Shown here in pieces: positions 1-8,594 of a stretch of DNA of 64,000 bases. A program made the translations under genes and the position numbers. This DNA comes from Fictibacillus arsenicus (GTDB lineage Bacteria > Bacillota > Bacilli > Bacillales > Fictibacillaceae): NCBI RefSeq assembly GCF_001999465.1, contig NZ_MQMF01000002.1, forward strand, positions 992,001 through 1,056,000, in the 5' to 3' direction. The first letter of the stretch is position 1. Every line of letters starts with the position of its first letter. The notes beneath the pieces were generated by a model, which was not told the origin of the DNA, ran no database searches, and saw nothing but the letters and a program-made list of their open reading frames with translations.

Positions 1-330
1 TTTCTTTTTCAAACGGTTGATCTGTTTCACAACTAGGAAAATAACAAGAGCAATGATTAAAAAATTGATGAGTGTATTAATAAAAAGACCATAATTCAGA
101 GTTGCTGCTCCTGCTTTTTGGGCTTCACCCAATGAGGAATAATCTCCTTTTCCGAGGTTTATGTATAAGTTGCTAAAATCTACTTTCCCTAGCAATAGGC
201 CGATTGGAGGCATAATTACATCTTCAACTAAAGAAGTTACAATCTTTCCGAATGCTGCTCCGATGATTACCCCAATGGCAAGATCCATCACATTGCCGCG
301 CATAATAAAGGTCTTAAATTCATTCCACAT
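1..330 (-). CDS. mscL: Large-conductance mechanosensitive channel MscL (3' end off window)
   Basis: The minus-strand reading frame begins with ATG at 330 and runs off the left edge without a stop, so the C-terminus is missing. The product opens with [20 protein letters not shown], the amphipathic N-terminal helix plus start of TM1 that typifies MscL. It then continues through [19 protein letters not shown] and a second hydrophobic helix near residues 85-105, ending in the basic NRLKKK stretch at the edge. MscL forms a homopentameric pore in the plasma membrane that opens under high bilayer tension to release solutes on hypo-osmotic downshock. About 110 residues are visible, so little more than the cytoplasmic tail should be lacking. 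Confidence 0.93.
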   Translation of the reverse strand, partial: MWNEFKTFIMRGNVMDLAIGVIIGAAFGKIVTSLVEDVIMPPIGLLLGKVDFSNLYINLGKGDYSSLGEAQKAGAATLNYGLFINTLINFLIIALVIFLVVKQINRLKKK

Positions 331-399
331 CTTAATTTTATTCCTTTCTATATGGCTATTTATATGTATAACCATACAATAGATCCTTTAAAACTTCAG

Positions 400-588
400 C
401 TATGATATCTCTTTAATTACGTTATCAAACAACCAGATGAATCCAGAAAACACAGCGACACCAAAAGAAAGAATAATTACCATCCCTCTCCCAATTGAAG
501 ACCAAAACCCATTTATACTCCCTATTGCAATTAAACCAAACATAAAAGAAATAGCCGAAAGAAAAAAAATCCATATTATTATAGGCAC
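400..588 (-). CDS. Small two-helix membrane protein, unknown
   Basis: A 62-residue frame starting at a GTG. Two hydrophobic segments (about residues 2-25 and 33-53) separated by a short GSINGFWSSIGRG loop suggest a small integral membrane protein. No clear ribosome binding site precedes the GTG. The frame stays open for eight further codons upstream (HLAYEQLLG) before a stop, so the protein may be the remainder of a longer gene that lost its start. I do not recognise the family. Confidence 0.45.
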   Translation of the reverse strand: MPIIIWIFFLSAISFMFGLIAIGSINGFWSSIGRGMVIILSFGVAVFSGFIWLFDNVIKEIS

Positions 589-696
589 ACCTAGAAGCTG
601 TTCATACGCAAGGTGTTAAAAATCACCTAGAAATAACAAACAAAATAAACTTAGCAAACAATGTGACAAAGCTATTTTAAAAGATGACCTAACCAT

Positions 697-1236
697 CTAA
701 ATTCCCTTTAAATCCACTGTAAATATATCCTTCATATCTGTACATATATCTTCATCAAACACCAGCTCGAGCAACTCCACACTTTCAATTCGAGCTGTAA
801 ACGGCTCTAAATGTTTCGCCGAGTAATCAAAAGCTTCCACGAGCCTTTCATGTGTCAGATGACTCGCTATCGTACAATGAGGAACCCACTGTGACGGGGC
901 ATATAAAGATTTCGGATCGATTACTCCCTTAAACCGTTCATGATAATTAGTGTGGAATTCTGTTAAATTCGGATCTTTAGTGGGGGCTGCATACAAGGTT
1001 CCGCTGTTTAAAAACATGCCGATTGATGGAAAAAACAACTGAATAGCTAGCTGATTCATAAAATACTGTTCCATCTCTTTTTTAAACAACTCTACTTCGA
1101 GCTCATTATGAGTGGCAATCGTTACATGCGGCCTTATACCGTAATCAGCTATGCCCGCCTTTTTCATTCCATCTCTTAATTTATCAATTTTTTCTTCGGT
1201 TTCCCGATCTAGAAATCCCAGAATTCCGTACATCAT
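697..1236 (-). CDS. 2H phosphoesterase / 2'-5' RNA ligase family protein
   Basis: A 179-residue protein carrying two HxTx motifs spaced as in the 2H phosphoesterase superfamily: HVTIAT near residues 37-42 and HCTIAS near 123-128. These histidines and threonines form the catalytic centre for cyclic phosphodiester or 2'-5' linkage chemistry. The true substrate (RNA ends, cyclic nucleotides, ADP-ribose derivatives) cannot be told from sequence. An AGGAG motif lies just before two adjacent ATG codons, so the start could be 1236 or 1233. The gene follows the small membrane-protein gene after one base, so the two are very likely cotranscribed and translationally coupled. Confidence 0.85.
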   Translation of the reverse strand: MMYGILGFLDRETEEKIDKLRDGMKKAGIADYGIRPHVTIATHNELEVELFKKEMEQYFMNQLAIQLFFPSIGMFLNSGTLYAAPTKDPNLTEFHTNYHERFKGVIDPKSLYAPSQWVPHCTIASHLTHERLVEAFDYSAKHLEPFTARIESVELLELVFDEDICTDMKDIFTVDLKGI

Positions 1237-1237
1237 A

Positions 1238-1504
1238 TCAGCTCCTGAAAAAAGATTTTATTAAAAGTACAAGACGATTTACGCCGTAGATCAGTAACAC
1301 ATCGATTATTAAAAATTCTATTGAACCACCTAAATCCTCTTCAGGTGTCAGAGTTGAGGACCAGTAGATATAGAAACCAGTTAAAATTAACGCTCCGATT
1401 AATGCTGTCTTCCAGCTTGCGACATTCAACAGGCCGCCAATAAGACCTAGCAATAAACTCAAAACAGGAAAGACAAAGAAAAGGTAAAGCATATTATCTA
1501 ACAT
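1238..1504 (-). CDS. Small membrane protein, unknown (DUF2651-like outline)
   Basis: I chose the ATG at 1504 because a GGGGG ribosome binding site sits six bases upstream; the frame could also open at a TTG at 1528 that lacks one. The 88-residue product has three hydrophobic stretches (about 5-25, 33-48, 63-84) with a short acidic loop (TPEEDLGGS) between the last two. Its size and layout recall the YbeF/DUF2651 group of Bacillus proteins, but I cannot confirm that. It ends one base before the 2H phosphoesterase start, indicating an operon. Confidence 0.6.
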   Translation of the reverse strand: MLDNMLYLFFVFPVLSLLLGLIGGLLNVASWKTALIGALILTGFYIYWSSTLTPEEDLGGSIEFLIIDVLLIYGVNRLVLLIKSFFRS

Positions 1505-1707
1505 AAAATACCCCCAGAACAAATCCAATAATCCTACATTAGCTTTGGTGTAATTATACCTTAATCCAAAGTTTGGTAAATATATGTTTCAGCTTTTTCA
1601 AGTATAAGTACTATTTCGCTCTTGTCCTGAAAAAATGGGCTAATTCCGCCCAAACCTTTAACTTGTACCTTTAATAATCTGTCATTGTAAAGAAGGAGGT
1701 GGGTTAT

Positions 1708-1842
1708 ATGGGATTTAAGTCACACGGAAACAGCTTTGCCTTGATCGTAGTGCTATTTATCTTGTTAATCATCGTTGGGTGTTGCTGGTGCGGTGGTTAC
1801 GGCGGCGGTTACGGCGGCGGTTACGGAGGAGGCTGGTGTTAA
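1708..1842 (+). CDS. YjcZ-family sporulation peptide with Gly-Tyr tail
   Basis: A 44-residue peptide. An AGAAGGAGGTGGG ribosome binding site lies seven bases before the ATG. The core [15 protein letters not shown] at residues 11-25 is the hallmark of the YjcZ/YhfA-type small sporulation proteins of Bacillaceae and would form one membrane helix. Unlike the usual members, where Gly/Tyr-rich sequence comes before the helix, here the glycine-tyrosine repeats (GGY GGGY GGGY GGGW) follow it, and four cysteines sit at the helix end and C-terminus. The sister gene at 43032 has the usual order. Probably a spore-associated membrane or coat-adjacent peptide; function is not established for the family. 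Confidence 0.85.
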   Translation: MGFKSHGNSFALIVVLFILLIIVGCCWCGGYGGGYGGGYGGGWC

Positions 1843-1965
1843 TCACCACCTTTCTTCCAAGCTGGAAGTAAGGCGCTGAGTTAATCTAGCAATCAATTGC
1901 GTTAATACCTTTTGCTTAGAAAACCCCTCGAATGACTATAGAGATAGAGAACTAGAGAGAGAAAA

Positions 1966-1997
1966 AAGGCCTGCACTCTTATGAGGGCAGGCTTTAA
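1966..1997 (-). terminator. Rho-independent terminator after the TM2 gene pair
   Basis: GCCTGC and GCAGGC arms (1969-1993) enclose a short TTAT loop, with a run of Ts on the minus strand immediately after the hairpin. It lies just past the stop of the downstream TM2-domain gene. Confidence 0.8.
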
Positions 1998-2005
1998 ATG
2001 TATCA

Positions 2006-2422
2006 TTAAAGATTTTGTCTTTTTTTATGATTTCTATTTTGTTGTATTTGATTCAATATATTTTGCTCTATTGTTTCATTTAATTGGATCATTCTTCTAT
2101 TTAAAAAGAAGGCATCAATCCAACTCCAAATAACAGACCCTATTAATAGAAATAAAGAAAAATAAAATAATGGCTCATTATAATAGTAATCAAAAAGCAT
2201 ATAAATTAAAATCGCTAAAGGTATAAATGTTGTCCCTAACATAGCTGATGCATATTTATAGTCCTCTGTAAAAAAACGATGTGCTCCAAAAAAAGAAAGT
2301 CCGGCCCATAATCCCCAAGCTGCTTCTTTACTTTTAGATTTTTTAAGCATTTCCGACTCTAAAAATGCAAGCTCTTCAAGTGTTAAATCTATTTTAAGTA
2401 ATTCTGAGTACAAGTTATTCAC
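2006..2422 (-). CDS. TM2-domain membrane protein (divergent)
   Basis: A 138-residue protein. The central part (AAWGLWAGLSFFGAHRFFTEDYKYASAM) matches the TM2 domain signature, in which a helix is followed by G-x-HRFY and a second helix; here an extended hydrophobic region gives about four segments. The N-terminal LTLEELAFLESEMLKKSKSKEAAWGLW parallels the neighbour upstream, so the pair looks like a tandem duplication that has diverged. TM2 proteins are of unknown function in bacteria. Start is a GTG with a poor ribosome site, eight bases after the preceding stop, so translation is probably coupled. Confidence 0.75.
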   Translation of the reverse strand: MNNLYSELLKIDLTLEELAFLESEMLKKSKSKEAAWGLWAGLSFFGAHRFFTEDYKYASAMLGTTFIPLAILIYMLFDYYYNEPLFYFSLFLLIGSVIWSWIDAFFLNRRMIQLNETIEQNILNQIQQNRNHKKRQNL

Positions 2423-2430
2423 CAGCTTTA

Positions 2431-2769
2431 TTAGTTTTGAGCAGCTGCTGCAACTTCTGAATTTTTTTGAGCTTGTTTGTATAATCTAATTTCGGAAAGT
2501 ACTTCATTCTCAATCTTTTCATTTGTAGATTTAACCATTCCGTTAATTAAGAAAAGATCGATAAATGCCCAAATTCCTAAACCGCCAAATGTAAAGAGCA
2601 TAGCAACTGCAGTACCGGTCTTACCAAGGTAAAAACGATGTCCACCAAAACCACCTGTAAACAGCCATAGTAACCAAGTTGTGCCGCTAGATTTTTGTTT
2701 TTTCGACATTTCAGAACTCAAAAGCTGAAGTTCTTCTGATGTCATCCCTTGTTTTTGTAGAATTGACAT
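2431..2769 (-). CDS. TM2-domain membrane protein
   Basis: A 112-residue protein with a canonical TM2 domain: [26 protein letters not shown] followed by [19 protein letters not shown]. The charged N-terminus ([19 protein letters not shown]) and C-terminal helix flank two membrane helices. A good AAAGGGGGAG ribosome binding site precedes the ATG. It leads a two-gene unit with the divergent TM2 gene downstream. The family has no assigned function. Confidence 0.85.
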   Translation of the reverse strand: MSILQKQGMTSEELQLLSSEMSKKQKSSGTTWLLWLFTGGFGGHRFYLGKTGTAVAMLFTFGGLGIWAFIDLFLINGMVKSTNEKIENEVLSEIRLYKQAQKNSEVAAAAQN

Positions 2770-2887
2770 TTCAATTCTCCCCCTTTATTAAATTTTTATT
2801 ACAGATGAATTATACATTATTTTTGTAAAAAAATGTTTATATTTGATAAAATTCCAAAAATATTTAAGTTTATTACTTTAGCCAAAA

Positions 2888-2917
2888 AAAAACACTGCAG
2901 GAGCCACTCTGCAATGT
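2888..2917 (-). terminator. Terminator of the metY-hom operon
   Basis: Arms ACACTGCAG and CTGCAATGT (2892-2917, one G-U pair) with a nine-T run following on the minus strand, about 30 bases after the hom stop codon. Confidence 0.8.
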
Positions 2918-2947
2918 TCTCAACATCCACTTGATGAAGCTGGCGCT

Positions 2948-4231
2948 TTAAAGATTAATCACTCTTTGAAGCACGAGATCTCGTTCTTCAACTTTTACTT
3001 CTGCTGGTTTCAATTTCCCTGCCACTTCATATACAACAAGATCAGAATTCGTTTTTAACGATTCAGCTGTTTTTTCCTCACATCTGATCAGTAAATAAAC
3101 CAAGTCTCCTCTTACATCTTGTTTTAAAAGCTGAATATCATCTGAACCATTAAAACCTACGGATGGACCAATCACGGCGTATTCCCCTACGAATGAACCG
3201 ACGACTGATTTCCTGCCCGAAGAATCAGCTTTTAAAACAGACTGCTTCTTCCTCGCAACAGATCCGCCTGAATGACCTTGAAGCACATACGTCAGGTCTT
3301 CAACCATCGCACTCGCCGTTGGGAGTTTGCCTGCTCCGGCACCTTGAACAGTCACTTTACCAGCAAGACTTGTTTCTACCATGATTGCGTTCTGAACATC
3401 TTCCACTCCGTATAGAGGATGTTCCGCATCAACGAGCACCGGCTTTACAGAAGCTGTGAAATGGCCGCGGTCACTTTTGATCCTCGCTAAATGCTTCACT
3501 TTAAAGCCCCAGCGGCTAAATACTTCAATCTGCTCAGACGAGACTTCAGTGATTCCTTTTCGCTCCACCTCATCCCAGTTTGGAGAACTTCCAAAAGATA
3601 ATTCGCTAAGAATCATGAGCTTATAAAAGGCGTCAAATCCTTCTACATCATTAACCGGATCTGCTTCTGCATATCCGAGTTCCTGAGCCTTCCTTAACAC
3701 CTCTTCAAACGTTAACCCTTTTTCACGCATATTTGACAAAATATAATTAGAAGTACCATTTAAAATAGCTTCGACCGAGAGAATATCGTTCACTTGCAAG
3801 AGCTGTGAAATGCTGCGGATAATCGGTGTTCCCCCAGCAGTCGTCGCTTCATAGCCAACAGAAACCCCCGCTTCCTCAGCCTTTTCAAGCAATGTTTTAC
3901 CGTGTCTCGCAAACATCACTTTGTTGGCAGTGATAACGCGGCACCCTTTTTCAATGGCTTTGCTTAAATACGTGAACCCTGGCTCCTCTCCTACAATGGC
4001 TTCAAAAACAATCTGCAGATCTGGGATGTTCAATACTTCCTCAAAGTCAGTCGTGACTAGGATATGTTCATCAACATCCCGCTTTTTTGCACCATCTTTT
4101 ACTAAGATGGCTTCGATAATGACTTCCTCACCCAGTACAGATTTCAGCTGTTCCCTGTGAGTTTTCAACGCTTCATAAACACCTTGCCCTACTGTTCCAA
4201 AACCAAGCAATGCCGCTTTAATAGGTGCCAT
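2948..4231 (-). CDS. hom: Homoserine dehydrogenase, last gene of the SAM-controlled operon
   Basis: A 427-residue enzyme converting aspartate semialdehyde to homoserine with NAD(P)H. The Rossmann motif GFGTVGQGVY lies at residues 11-20, the catalytic domain carries NGTSNYILSNM and the loop GKVTVQGAGAGKLPTASA. The last ~80 residues occupy the place of the usual ACT regulatory domain but show no recognisable PGVLA-type ACT motif, so feedback by threonine may be absent or changed. The start ATG has AAAGGAGG seven bases upstream and overlaps the metX end by 14 bases, showing coupling. The gene supplies the substrate of MetX; its place in the methionine operon suggests a copy dedicated to that branch. 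Confidence 0.93.
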   Translation of the reverse strand: MAPIKAALLGFGTVGQGVYEALKTHREQLKSVLGEEVIIEAILVKDGAKKRDVDEHILVTTDFEEVLNIPDLQIVFEAIVGEEPGFTYLSKAIEKGCRVITANKVMFARHGKTLLEKAEEAGVSVGYEATTAGGTPIIRSISQLLQVNDILSVEAILNGTSNYILSNMREKGLTFEEVLRKAQELGYAEADPVNDVEGFDAFYKLMILSELSFGSSPNWDEVERKGITEVSSEQIEVFSRWGFKVKHLARIKSDRGHFTASVKPVLVDAEHPLYGVEDVQNAIMVETSLAGKVTVQGAGAGKLPTASAMVEDLTYVLQGHSGGSVARKKQSVLKADSSGRKSVVGSFVGEYAVIGPSVGFNGSDDIQLLKQDVRGDLVYLLIRCEEKTAESLKTNSDLVVYEVAGKLKPAEVKVEERDLVLQRVINL

Positions 4232-5315
4232 ATTGCAGCCTCCTTTCCTGATTCAATGCATTCTTTACATAAGGTCCCCACTTGTCGAACTCTACTAAGA
4301 AACCATCATGCCCAAAGTCTGTTTCAATCGAATAAAAAGTGCCATAACGAGTGTGTTTAACGAATGCTTCAATCACTTCAGGCGGATAAAGCAGGTCGCC
4401 TTCGTACCCGAAAGCATGGACTTCCGCTTGAATCTGTGAGGCTGCCCGTTTCCAGCCGCCAAGCTTATCGCCAATATCATAAGCATTCATCGCATATAGA
4501 AGGGTCAAATAACTATCCACATCAAATCGTTTCGTCAATTTTTCCCCTTGATAATTCAAATAAGAATCCACTTGAAAATATGGCTTTCCTTCAACATCTG
4601 TCTCACGTACTTCCCTTTGAAATCTTTCATTAAAAAGCTTCGGCTGACGGTATGTCAGAAGACCCGCCATTCTTGCAATCTCAAGACCTACTATTCTTTC
4701 TCCTTCAGCACGCCTGCCGCTTCTATAGACAGGATCATTTACAATCGCGTGAATGGCCATCCTGTTAAAACCTACACCATAATCATTCAGGAATGGCGTA
4801 GCTGCGAAAATGAATACTTTTTCCATAAAATAAGGATACTGAACGGCCCATTCCATCGCTTGCATGCCGCCAAGGGAACCTCCTAAAATAGCAAAAAGCC
4901 TTGGCACGCCTAAAACATCTAACGCCTGGCGCTGAGCACGAACCATGTCTCGTACCGTAACAAAGGGAAACGTTTTATGATAGGGCTTGCCGGTTTCCGG
5001 ATTAACTTCAGCTGGCCCCGTTGAACCGCTGCATCCTCCAAGAACATTAAACGTAATAACCTGAAAAAGGGTTGTATCAATATATCCTTCGGGTCCGATC
5101 AGTCCTCTCCACCAGCCTGGCTCTTCTTCTGAACCGTATGCATGCTGATTTCCTGTAAGAGCATGACATAACAGGAGCACCGGTCCCTTCATATTTCCGG
5201 TTATCTCATATGCCAGCTCAGCATCAGTTATTACTTGGCCTGACTCTAAGGCAAAATCACCGATTCTCACCTTGCCGATTTTCCGGTTTGTTTCAAGCAA
5301 GTTTTTGCAGCTCAC
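4218..5315 (-). CDS. metX: Homoserine O-acetyltransferase MetX
   Basis: A 365-residue alpha/beta-hydrolase-fold acyltransferase. The nucleophile elbow GGSLGGMQ places the catalytic serine at about residue 147. HALTGNQHA near 51, the oxyanion/substrate region NVLGGCSGSTGP near 90-101 and FGHDGFLVE near the C-terminus (catalytic His) complete the family pattern. It transfers an acyl group, expected to be acetyl from acetyl-CoA, to homoserine. The GTG start overlaps the end of the acetyl-CoA synthetase gene by 23 bases, and the stop overlaps hom. Sequence alone does not fully exclude succinyl specificity, but the MetY partner and the acs neighbour argue for acetyl. Confidence 0.93.
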   Translation of the reverse strand: MSCKNLLETNRKIGKVRIGDFALESGQVITDAELAYEITGNMKGPVLLLCHALTGNQHAYGSEEEPGWWRGLIGPEGYIDTTLFQVITFNVLGGCSGSTGPAEVNPETGKPYHKTFPFVTVRDMVRAQRQALDVLGVPRLFAILGGSLGGMQAMEWAVQYPYFMEKVFIFAATPFLNDYGVGFNRMAIHAIVNDPVYRSGRRAEGERIVGLEIARMAGLLTYRQPKLFNERFQREVRETDVEGKPYFQVDSYLNYQGEKLTKRFDVDSYLTLLYAMNAYDIGDKLGGWKRAASQIQAEVHAFGYEGDLLYPPEVIEAFVKHTRYGTFYSIETDFGHDGFLVEFDKWGPYVKNALNQERRLQYGTY

Positions 5316-6984
5316 GGGCCTTCAGCTCTCTTCGTAAAATTTTTCCGCTGATCTTTGTTTTCGGGAGTTCCTCTACCACTTCGATCTCGCGCGGTGCTGC
5401 GTGCGCCGCAAGTTGCCCTCTAACATAGACACGGATCTCTTCTAACAGATCACTGCTCTGTGAATAGCCGTCTTTCAGCACGATAAAAGCTTTAACGATT
5501 TCTCCACGAATAGGATCAGGTTTCCCGATCACTCCTGCTTCCGCCACAGCTTCGTGCTCAATAAGTTTACTCTCAACTTCAAACGGACCGATTCTTTCAC
5601 CTGATGAATTGATCATGTCGTCCGAACGTCCTTGGAAGAAGATATAGCCATCGTCATCACGGTAAGCAAGATCACCCGAAACGTACCAGTCACCCCATCC
5701 AAAATAAGATCTATACTTCTCAGCGTTCTGCCACACTTCTTTCATGATAGCCGGCCAAGGTGCCTTGATCGCTAAATGACCGACAGAAAACGGAGGCAGT
5801 TCTTTTCCTTCTTCATCTAAAACGGTTGCCGTAATACCTGGAAATGCTTTTCCCATCGATCCTGGCTTGATTGTTGCATTCGGCAGGTTCACGATAAGCT
5901 GCGCACCTGTTTCTGTCATCCACCATGTATCATGAATTCTTTTTCCAAGAATATTTTTGCCCCAATAAATAACCTCTGGATTTAATGGTTCACCTACACT
6001 CAGAATATGGCGCAGTTTCGATAGATCATATTGTTCAGGCAGCTTATTCCCTTTTGCCATAAGCATTCGAAAGGCAGTAGGAGCACTATACCAAACGGTT
6101 ACGCCGGTATTTTGCAGCGTTTCATACCATTGCTCCGCTTTAAAACGTCCGCCGTGTACCACGATCGTTGCTCCATTTAAAAGAGGTGCGAATACTCCGT
6201 ACACGGTTCCTGTAACCCAGCCTGGATGTGCCGTGCACCAGTAAACATCGTCTTCCTGAATATCAAGTACCCAGCGGCCGGTTAAATATTGCTGTGTCAT
6301 TGCACGATGAGCGTGAATAATCCCTTTCGGCTTGCCTGTAGAGCCTGACGTATAGTGGATATTCAAACCATGTTCTGGATCGACCCACTCCACTAGGCTC
6401 TCAATATCTCCAACAGCTTTCACTTCATCTTTTAATGAGATCTCTCCATTTCTTCCAGCTCCATCTGTTAAAAAGACCGTATGAAGGCTCGGCAGCTCAT
6501 TTCGTGGGACCCGCTTATAGAGGTCTTGATCTGTAATTAAAAAAGTTCCTTCACAATCTGCAATGCGGTCTCTTACAGCATCAGACATAAATGCTTCAAA
6601 CAGCGGACCGACAACTGCTCCTAGTTTAATAGCTGCAAGCATGGCAATATGACAATCAGGATGTTTAGGCAGGAAGACAAATACGAAATCTCCTTTTTTT
6701 ACACCATGCTTAGAAAGCACTGCTGCCCATTTATCTGTTGTTTTCTTTAGTTCCTCGTACGTGATTTTATATTCCTGTGAATCATCCAAGTAATGCAGAG
6801 CTGTCTTTTTTCCGCGCCCCTCTTCTACATGGCGGTCCACACATTCATAAGCCATGTTCGTCTTGCCATCATCTCTTCTGTTGAACCTTTCCGTTATGGT
6901 ATCCCAAGAAAATGGTGCGTCATCTCTGTCAGTCACAACATTATAGGTCCCGCTTACAGGTTCAATGGCTGCTAGTTTTGTCAT
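5293..6984 (-). CDS. acsA: Acetyl-CoA synthetase (AMP-forming, AcsA-like)
   Basis: A 563-residue member of the ANL superfamily. The adenylate motif YTSGSTGKPKG is at 211-221, DTWWMTETG follows in the acyl-adenylate site, YVSGDLAYRDDDGY holds the hinge, and the catalytic lysine is in SGKILRR (about K548). WCTAHPGWVTGTVYGVFAPLLNGA closely follows B. subtilis AcsA, which supports acetate as substrate. The start codon overlaps the ABC ATPase stop by four bases and the end overlaps metX, so it is firmly in the methionine operon. Known chemistry of MetX/MetY releases acetate; I infer that this enzyme returns it to acetyl-CoA. A propionyl or other short acyl preference is possible. Confidence 0.88.
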   Translation of the reverse strand: MTKLAAIEPVSGTYNVVTDRDDAPFSWDTITERFNRRDDGKTNMAYECVDRHVEEGRGKKTALHYLDDSQEYKITYEELKKTTDKWAAVLSKHGVKKGDFVFVFLPKHPDCHIAMLAAIKLGAVVGPLFEAFMSDAVRDRIADCEGTFLITDQDLYKRVPRNELPSLHTVFLTDGAGRNGEISLKDEVKAVGDIESLVEWVDPEHGLNIHYTSGSTGKPKGIIHAHRAMTQQYLTGRWVLDIQEDDVYWCTAHPGWVTGTVYGVFAPLLNGATIVVHGGRFKAEQWYETLQNTGVTVWYSAPTAFRMLMAKGNKLPEQYDLSKLRHILSVGEPLNPEVIYWGKNILGKRIHDTWWMTETGAQLIVNLPNATIKPGSMGKAFPGITATVLDEEGKELPPFSVGHLAIKAPWPAIMKEVWQNAEKYRSYFGWGDWYVSGDLAYRDDDGYIFFQGRSDDMINSSGERIGPFEVESKLIEHEAVAEAGVIGKPDPIRGEIVKAFIVLKDGYSQSSDLLEEIRVYVRGQLAAHAAPREIEVVEELPKTKISGKILRRELKARELQKLA

Positions 6985-7709
6985 TGCTCGTCACCTGCTG
7001 CTTTCTTTTCAACATTTAATAGATTTAAAATATGCGCCTTCTGTTTTGAGAGATAAGCATCTCCACGCGTCCTCGGCTTTGGTTTCTCAACAGTTACTTC
7101 AGCAAAAACTTCTCCAGGCTGGCCTTTTAAGATGAAAATTCTATCACACAGGTAGAGAGCTTCATCGATATCATGAGTGACAAGAAGCATTGTCGTTTGC
7201 TTCTTTTGCCAGATTGATAGAAGGAGGTCCTGCAGCTGCATTTTTGTAAATGCGTCTAGTGCACTGAACGGTTCATCCAAAAGCAAAACTTCAGGATCTG
7301 TGATCAGCGCTCTTGCGATTGCTGTCCGCTGTGCCATTCCGCCAGAGAGATCTTTCGGATAATGATTGTCAAAGCCGGTTAATCCTACAAGGTCTAAATA
7401 CGTTTGATATTTGTTTGATTTTCGTTCTTCTTTTTCTAGACCAAATGAGATGTTGTCTTTCACAGACAGCCATGGAAGAAGCCTTGGTTCCTGAAACATC
7501 ATCCCGATATTGCTTTTTCCGTCATTTGAAGAAATCTTACCTTCGTAGTTCGAATCGAGTCCTGAAAGCACACGCAGCAGTGTACTTTTACCGCATCCGC
7601 TCGTGCCTAAGATTCCGATGATTTCACCCTTATCCACGGAAAAATTAATGTTCTGAAATCCAGCCTGGTTATTGTTAAACGTCCGTTTTAAACGGTTAAT
7701 CTGAAGCAT
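6981..7709 (-). CDS. ABC transporter ATPase, nitrate/sulfonate/taurine type
   Basis: A 242-residue nucleotide-binding subunit. Walker A GTSGCGKST (35-43), Q-loop FQEPRLLPW (72-80), signature LSGGMAQR (121-128), Walker B LLLDEP (142-147) and H-loop VTHD are all intact. QEPRLLPW is typical of the SsuB/TauB/NrtD group. It would energise uptake through the permease encoded 15 bases upstream. The GGAGGGG ribosome site lies before the ATG. Location between the SsuC-like permease and acsA, under a SAM riboswitch, points to a sulfur-containing substrate. Confidence 0.9.
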   Translation of the reverse strand: MLQINRLKRTFNNNQAGFQNINFSVDKGEIIGILGTSGCGKSTLLRVLSGLDSNYEGKISSNDGKSNIGMMFQEPRLLPWLSVKDNISFGLEKEERKSNKYQTYLDLVGLTGFDNHYPKDLSGGMAQRTAIARALITDPEVLLLDEPFSALDAFTKMQLQDLLLSIWQKKQTTMLLVTHDIDEALYLCDRIFILKGQPGEVFAEVTVEKPKPRTRGDAYLSKQKAHILNLLNVEKKAAGDEQ

Positions 7710-7724
7710 CTGTTTCCCCTCCTT

Positions 7725-8570
7725 CTACGCTTGGTTGCTTATGCTGTCCTGCCATTTAAGAGAACGATATTCAATCCATTTTAGAACCGAGTCTGTCACT
7801 TTCCCTAATAAGGCAAAAAGCAGGATACTGGCAATGACGGTATCTGGTGAATACGTGTTCTGACCGACGACTAGCAAATACCCTAATCCTTCACTTGCTC
7901 CCATCAGCTCAGCGGCGACAACGAACATCCAGCCTAGCCCGAGTCCGCTTCTCATTCCTGTAATAAAGGATGGCAATGCTGCTGGTAAAATAATGCGCTT
8001 CGTCAGCTGAAATGGAGATAGCTGATAAATCTTTCCTACTTCGATCAGCTTTCGGTCAACCCCTTGAATGCCTGCCACGATGTTCAAATACACCGGAAAA
8101 AACACGCCGACTGCAATCAAGGAAATCTTAGAAGGCTCTCCGATTCCCATCCATAAAATAAACAGTGGCACCCAAGCGAGAGAAGGAATGGAACGAACTG
8201 CTTGAAACAATGGATCCAGAAGCTGTTCAGCTGTTTTGGCATACCCGACGACGGCTCCAATCACAACCGCGGCTGCTGTACCAATCGCAAATCCTAAGAA
8301 CACGCGTGTTAATGTAATTGAAACATGGCCGAACAGAGAACCATCTCTATACATGCTAATTATCTTTTCTAAAATAACGCTTGGTGCCGGAAGCAGGTGC
8401 GGCGCCAGCAATCCAGCTTTCGCAGCCAGCTCCCAAGCTATAAGCAGGACGACCGGCAGGATAGAACCAAGAACAATTCCGCGCCCTTTTTTGAATAAAC
8501 CTTTTGGAGAAGAGAGCTTAGCAGCTGCTGCTCTATCGCCCGCTTTCCATTTTTGTGTTTCTGAAATCAC
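7725..8570 (-). CDS. ABC transporter permease, SsuC/TauC type
   Basis: An integral membrane permease of about 281 residues with six predicted helices and the EAA-loop region (GVDRKLIEVGKIYQLSPFQLTKRIILPAALP) that docks the ATPase. I place the start at the GTG at 8570, eight bases after GGAGGAA; an in-frame GTG at 8576 is too close to the ribosome site. VRSIPSLAWVPLFILWMGIGEPSK matches permeases for aliphatic sulfonates, taurine and nitrate. The gene sits 24 bases after the binding-protein gene. Confidence 0.9.
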   Translation of the reverse strand: MISETQKWKAGDRAAAAKLSSPKGLFKKGRGIVLGSILPVVLLIAWELAAKAGLLAPHLLPAPSVILEKIISMYRDGSLFGHVSITLTRVFLGFAIGTAAAVVIGAVVGYAKTAEQLLDPLFQAVRSIPSLAWVPLFILWMGIGEPSKISLIAVGVFFPVYLNIVAGIQGVDRKLIEVGKIYQLSPFQLTKRIILPAALPSFITGMRSGLGLGWMFVVAAELMGASEGLGYLLVVGQNTYSPDTVIASILLFALLGKVTDSVLKWIEYRSLKWQDSISNQA

Positions 8571-8594
8571 TGGCACTTCCTCCTTCCTTCTGTG

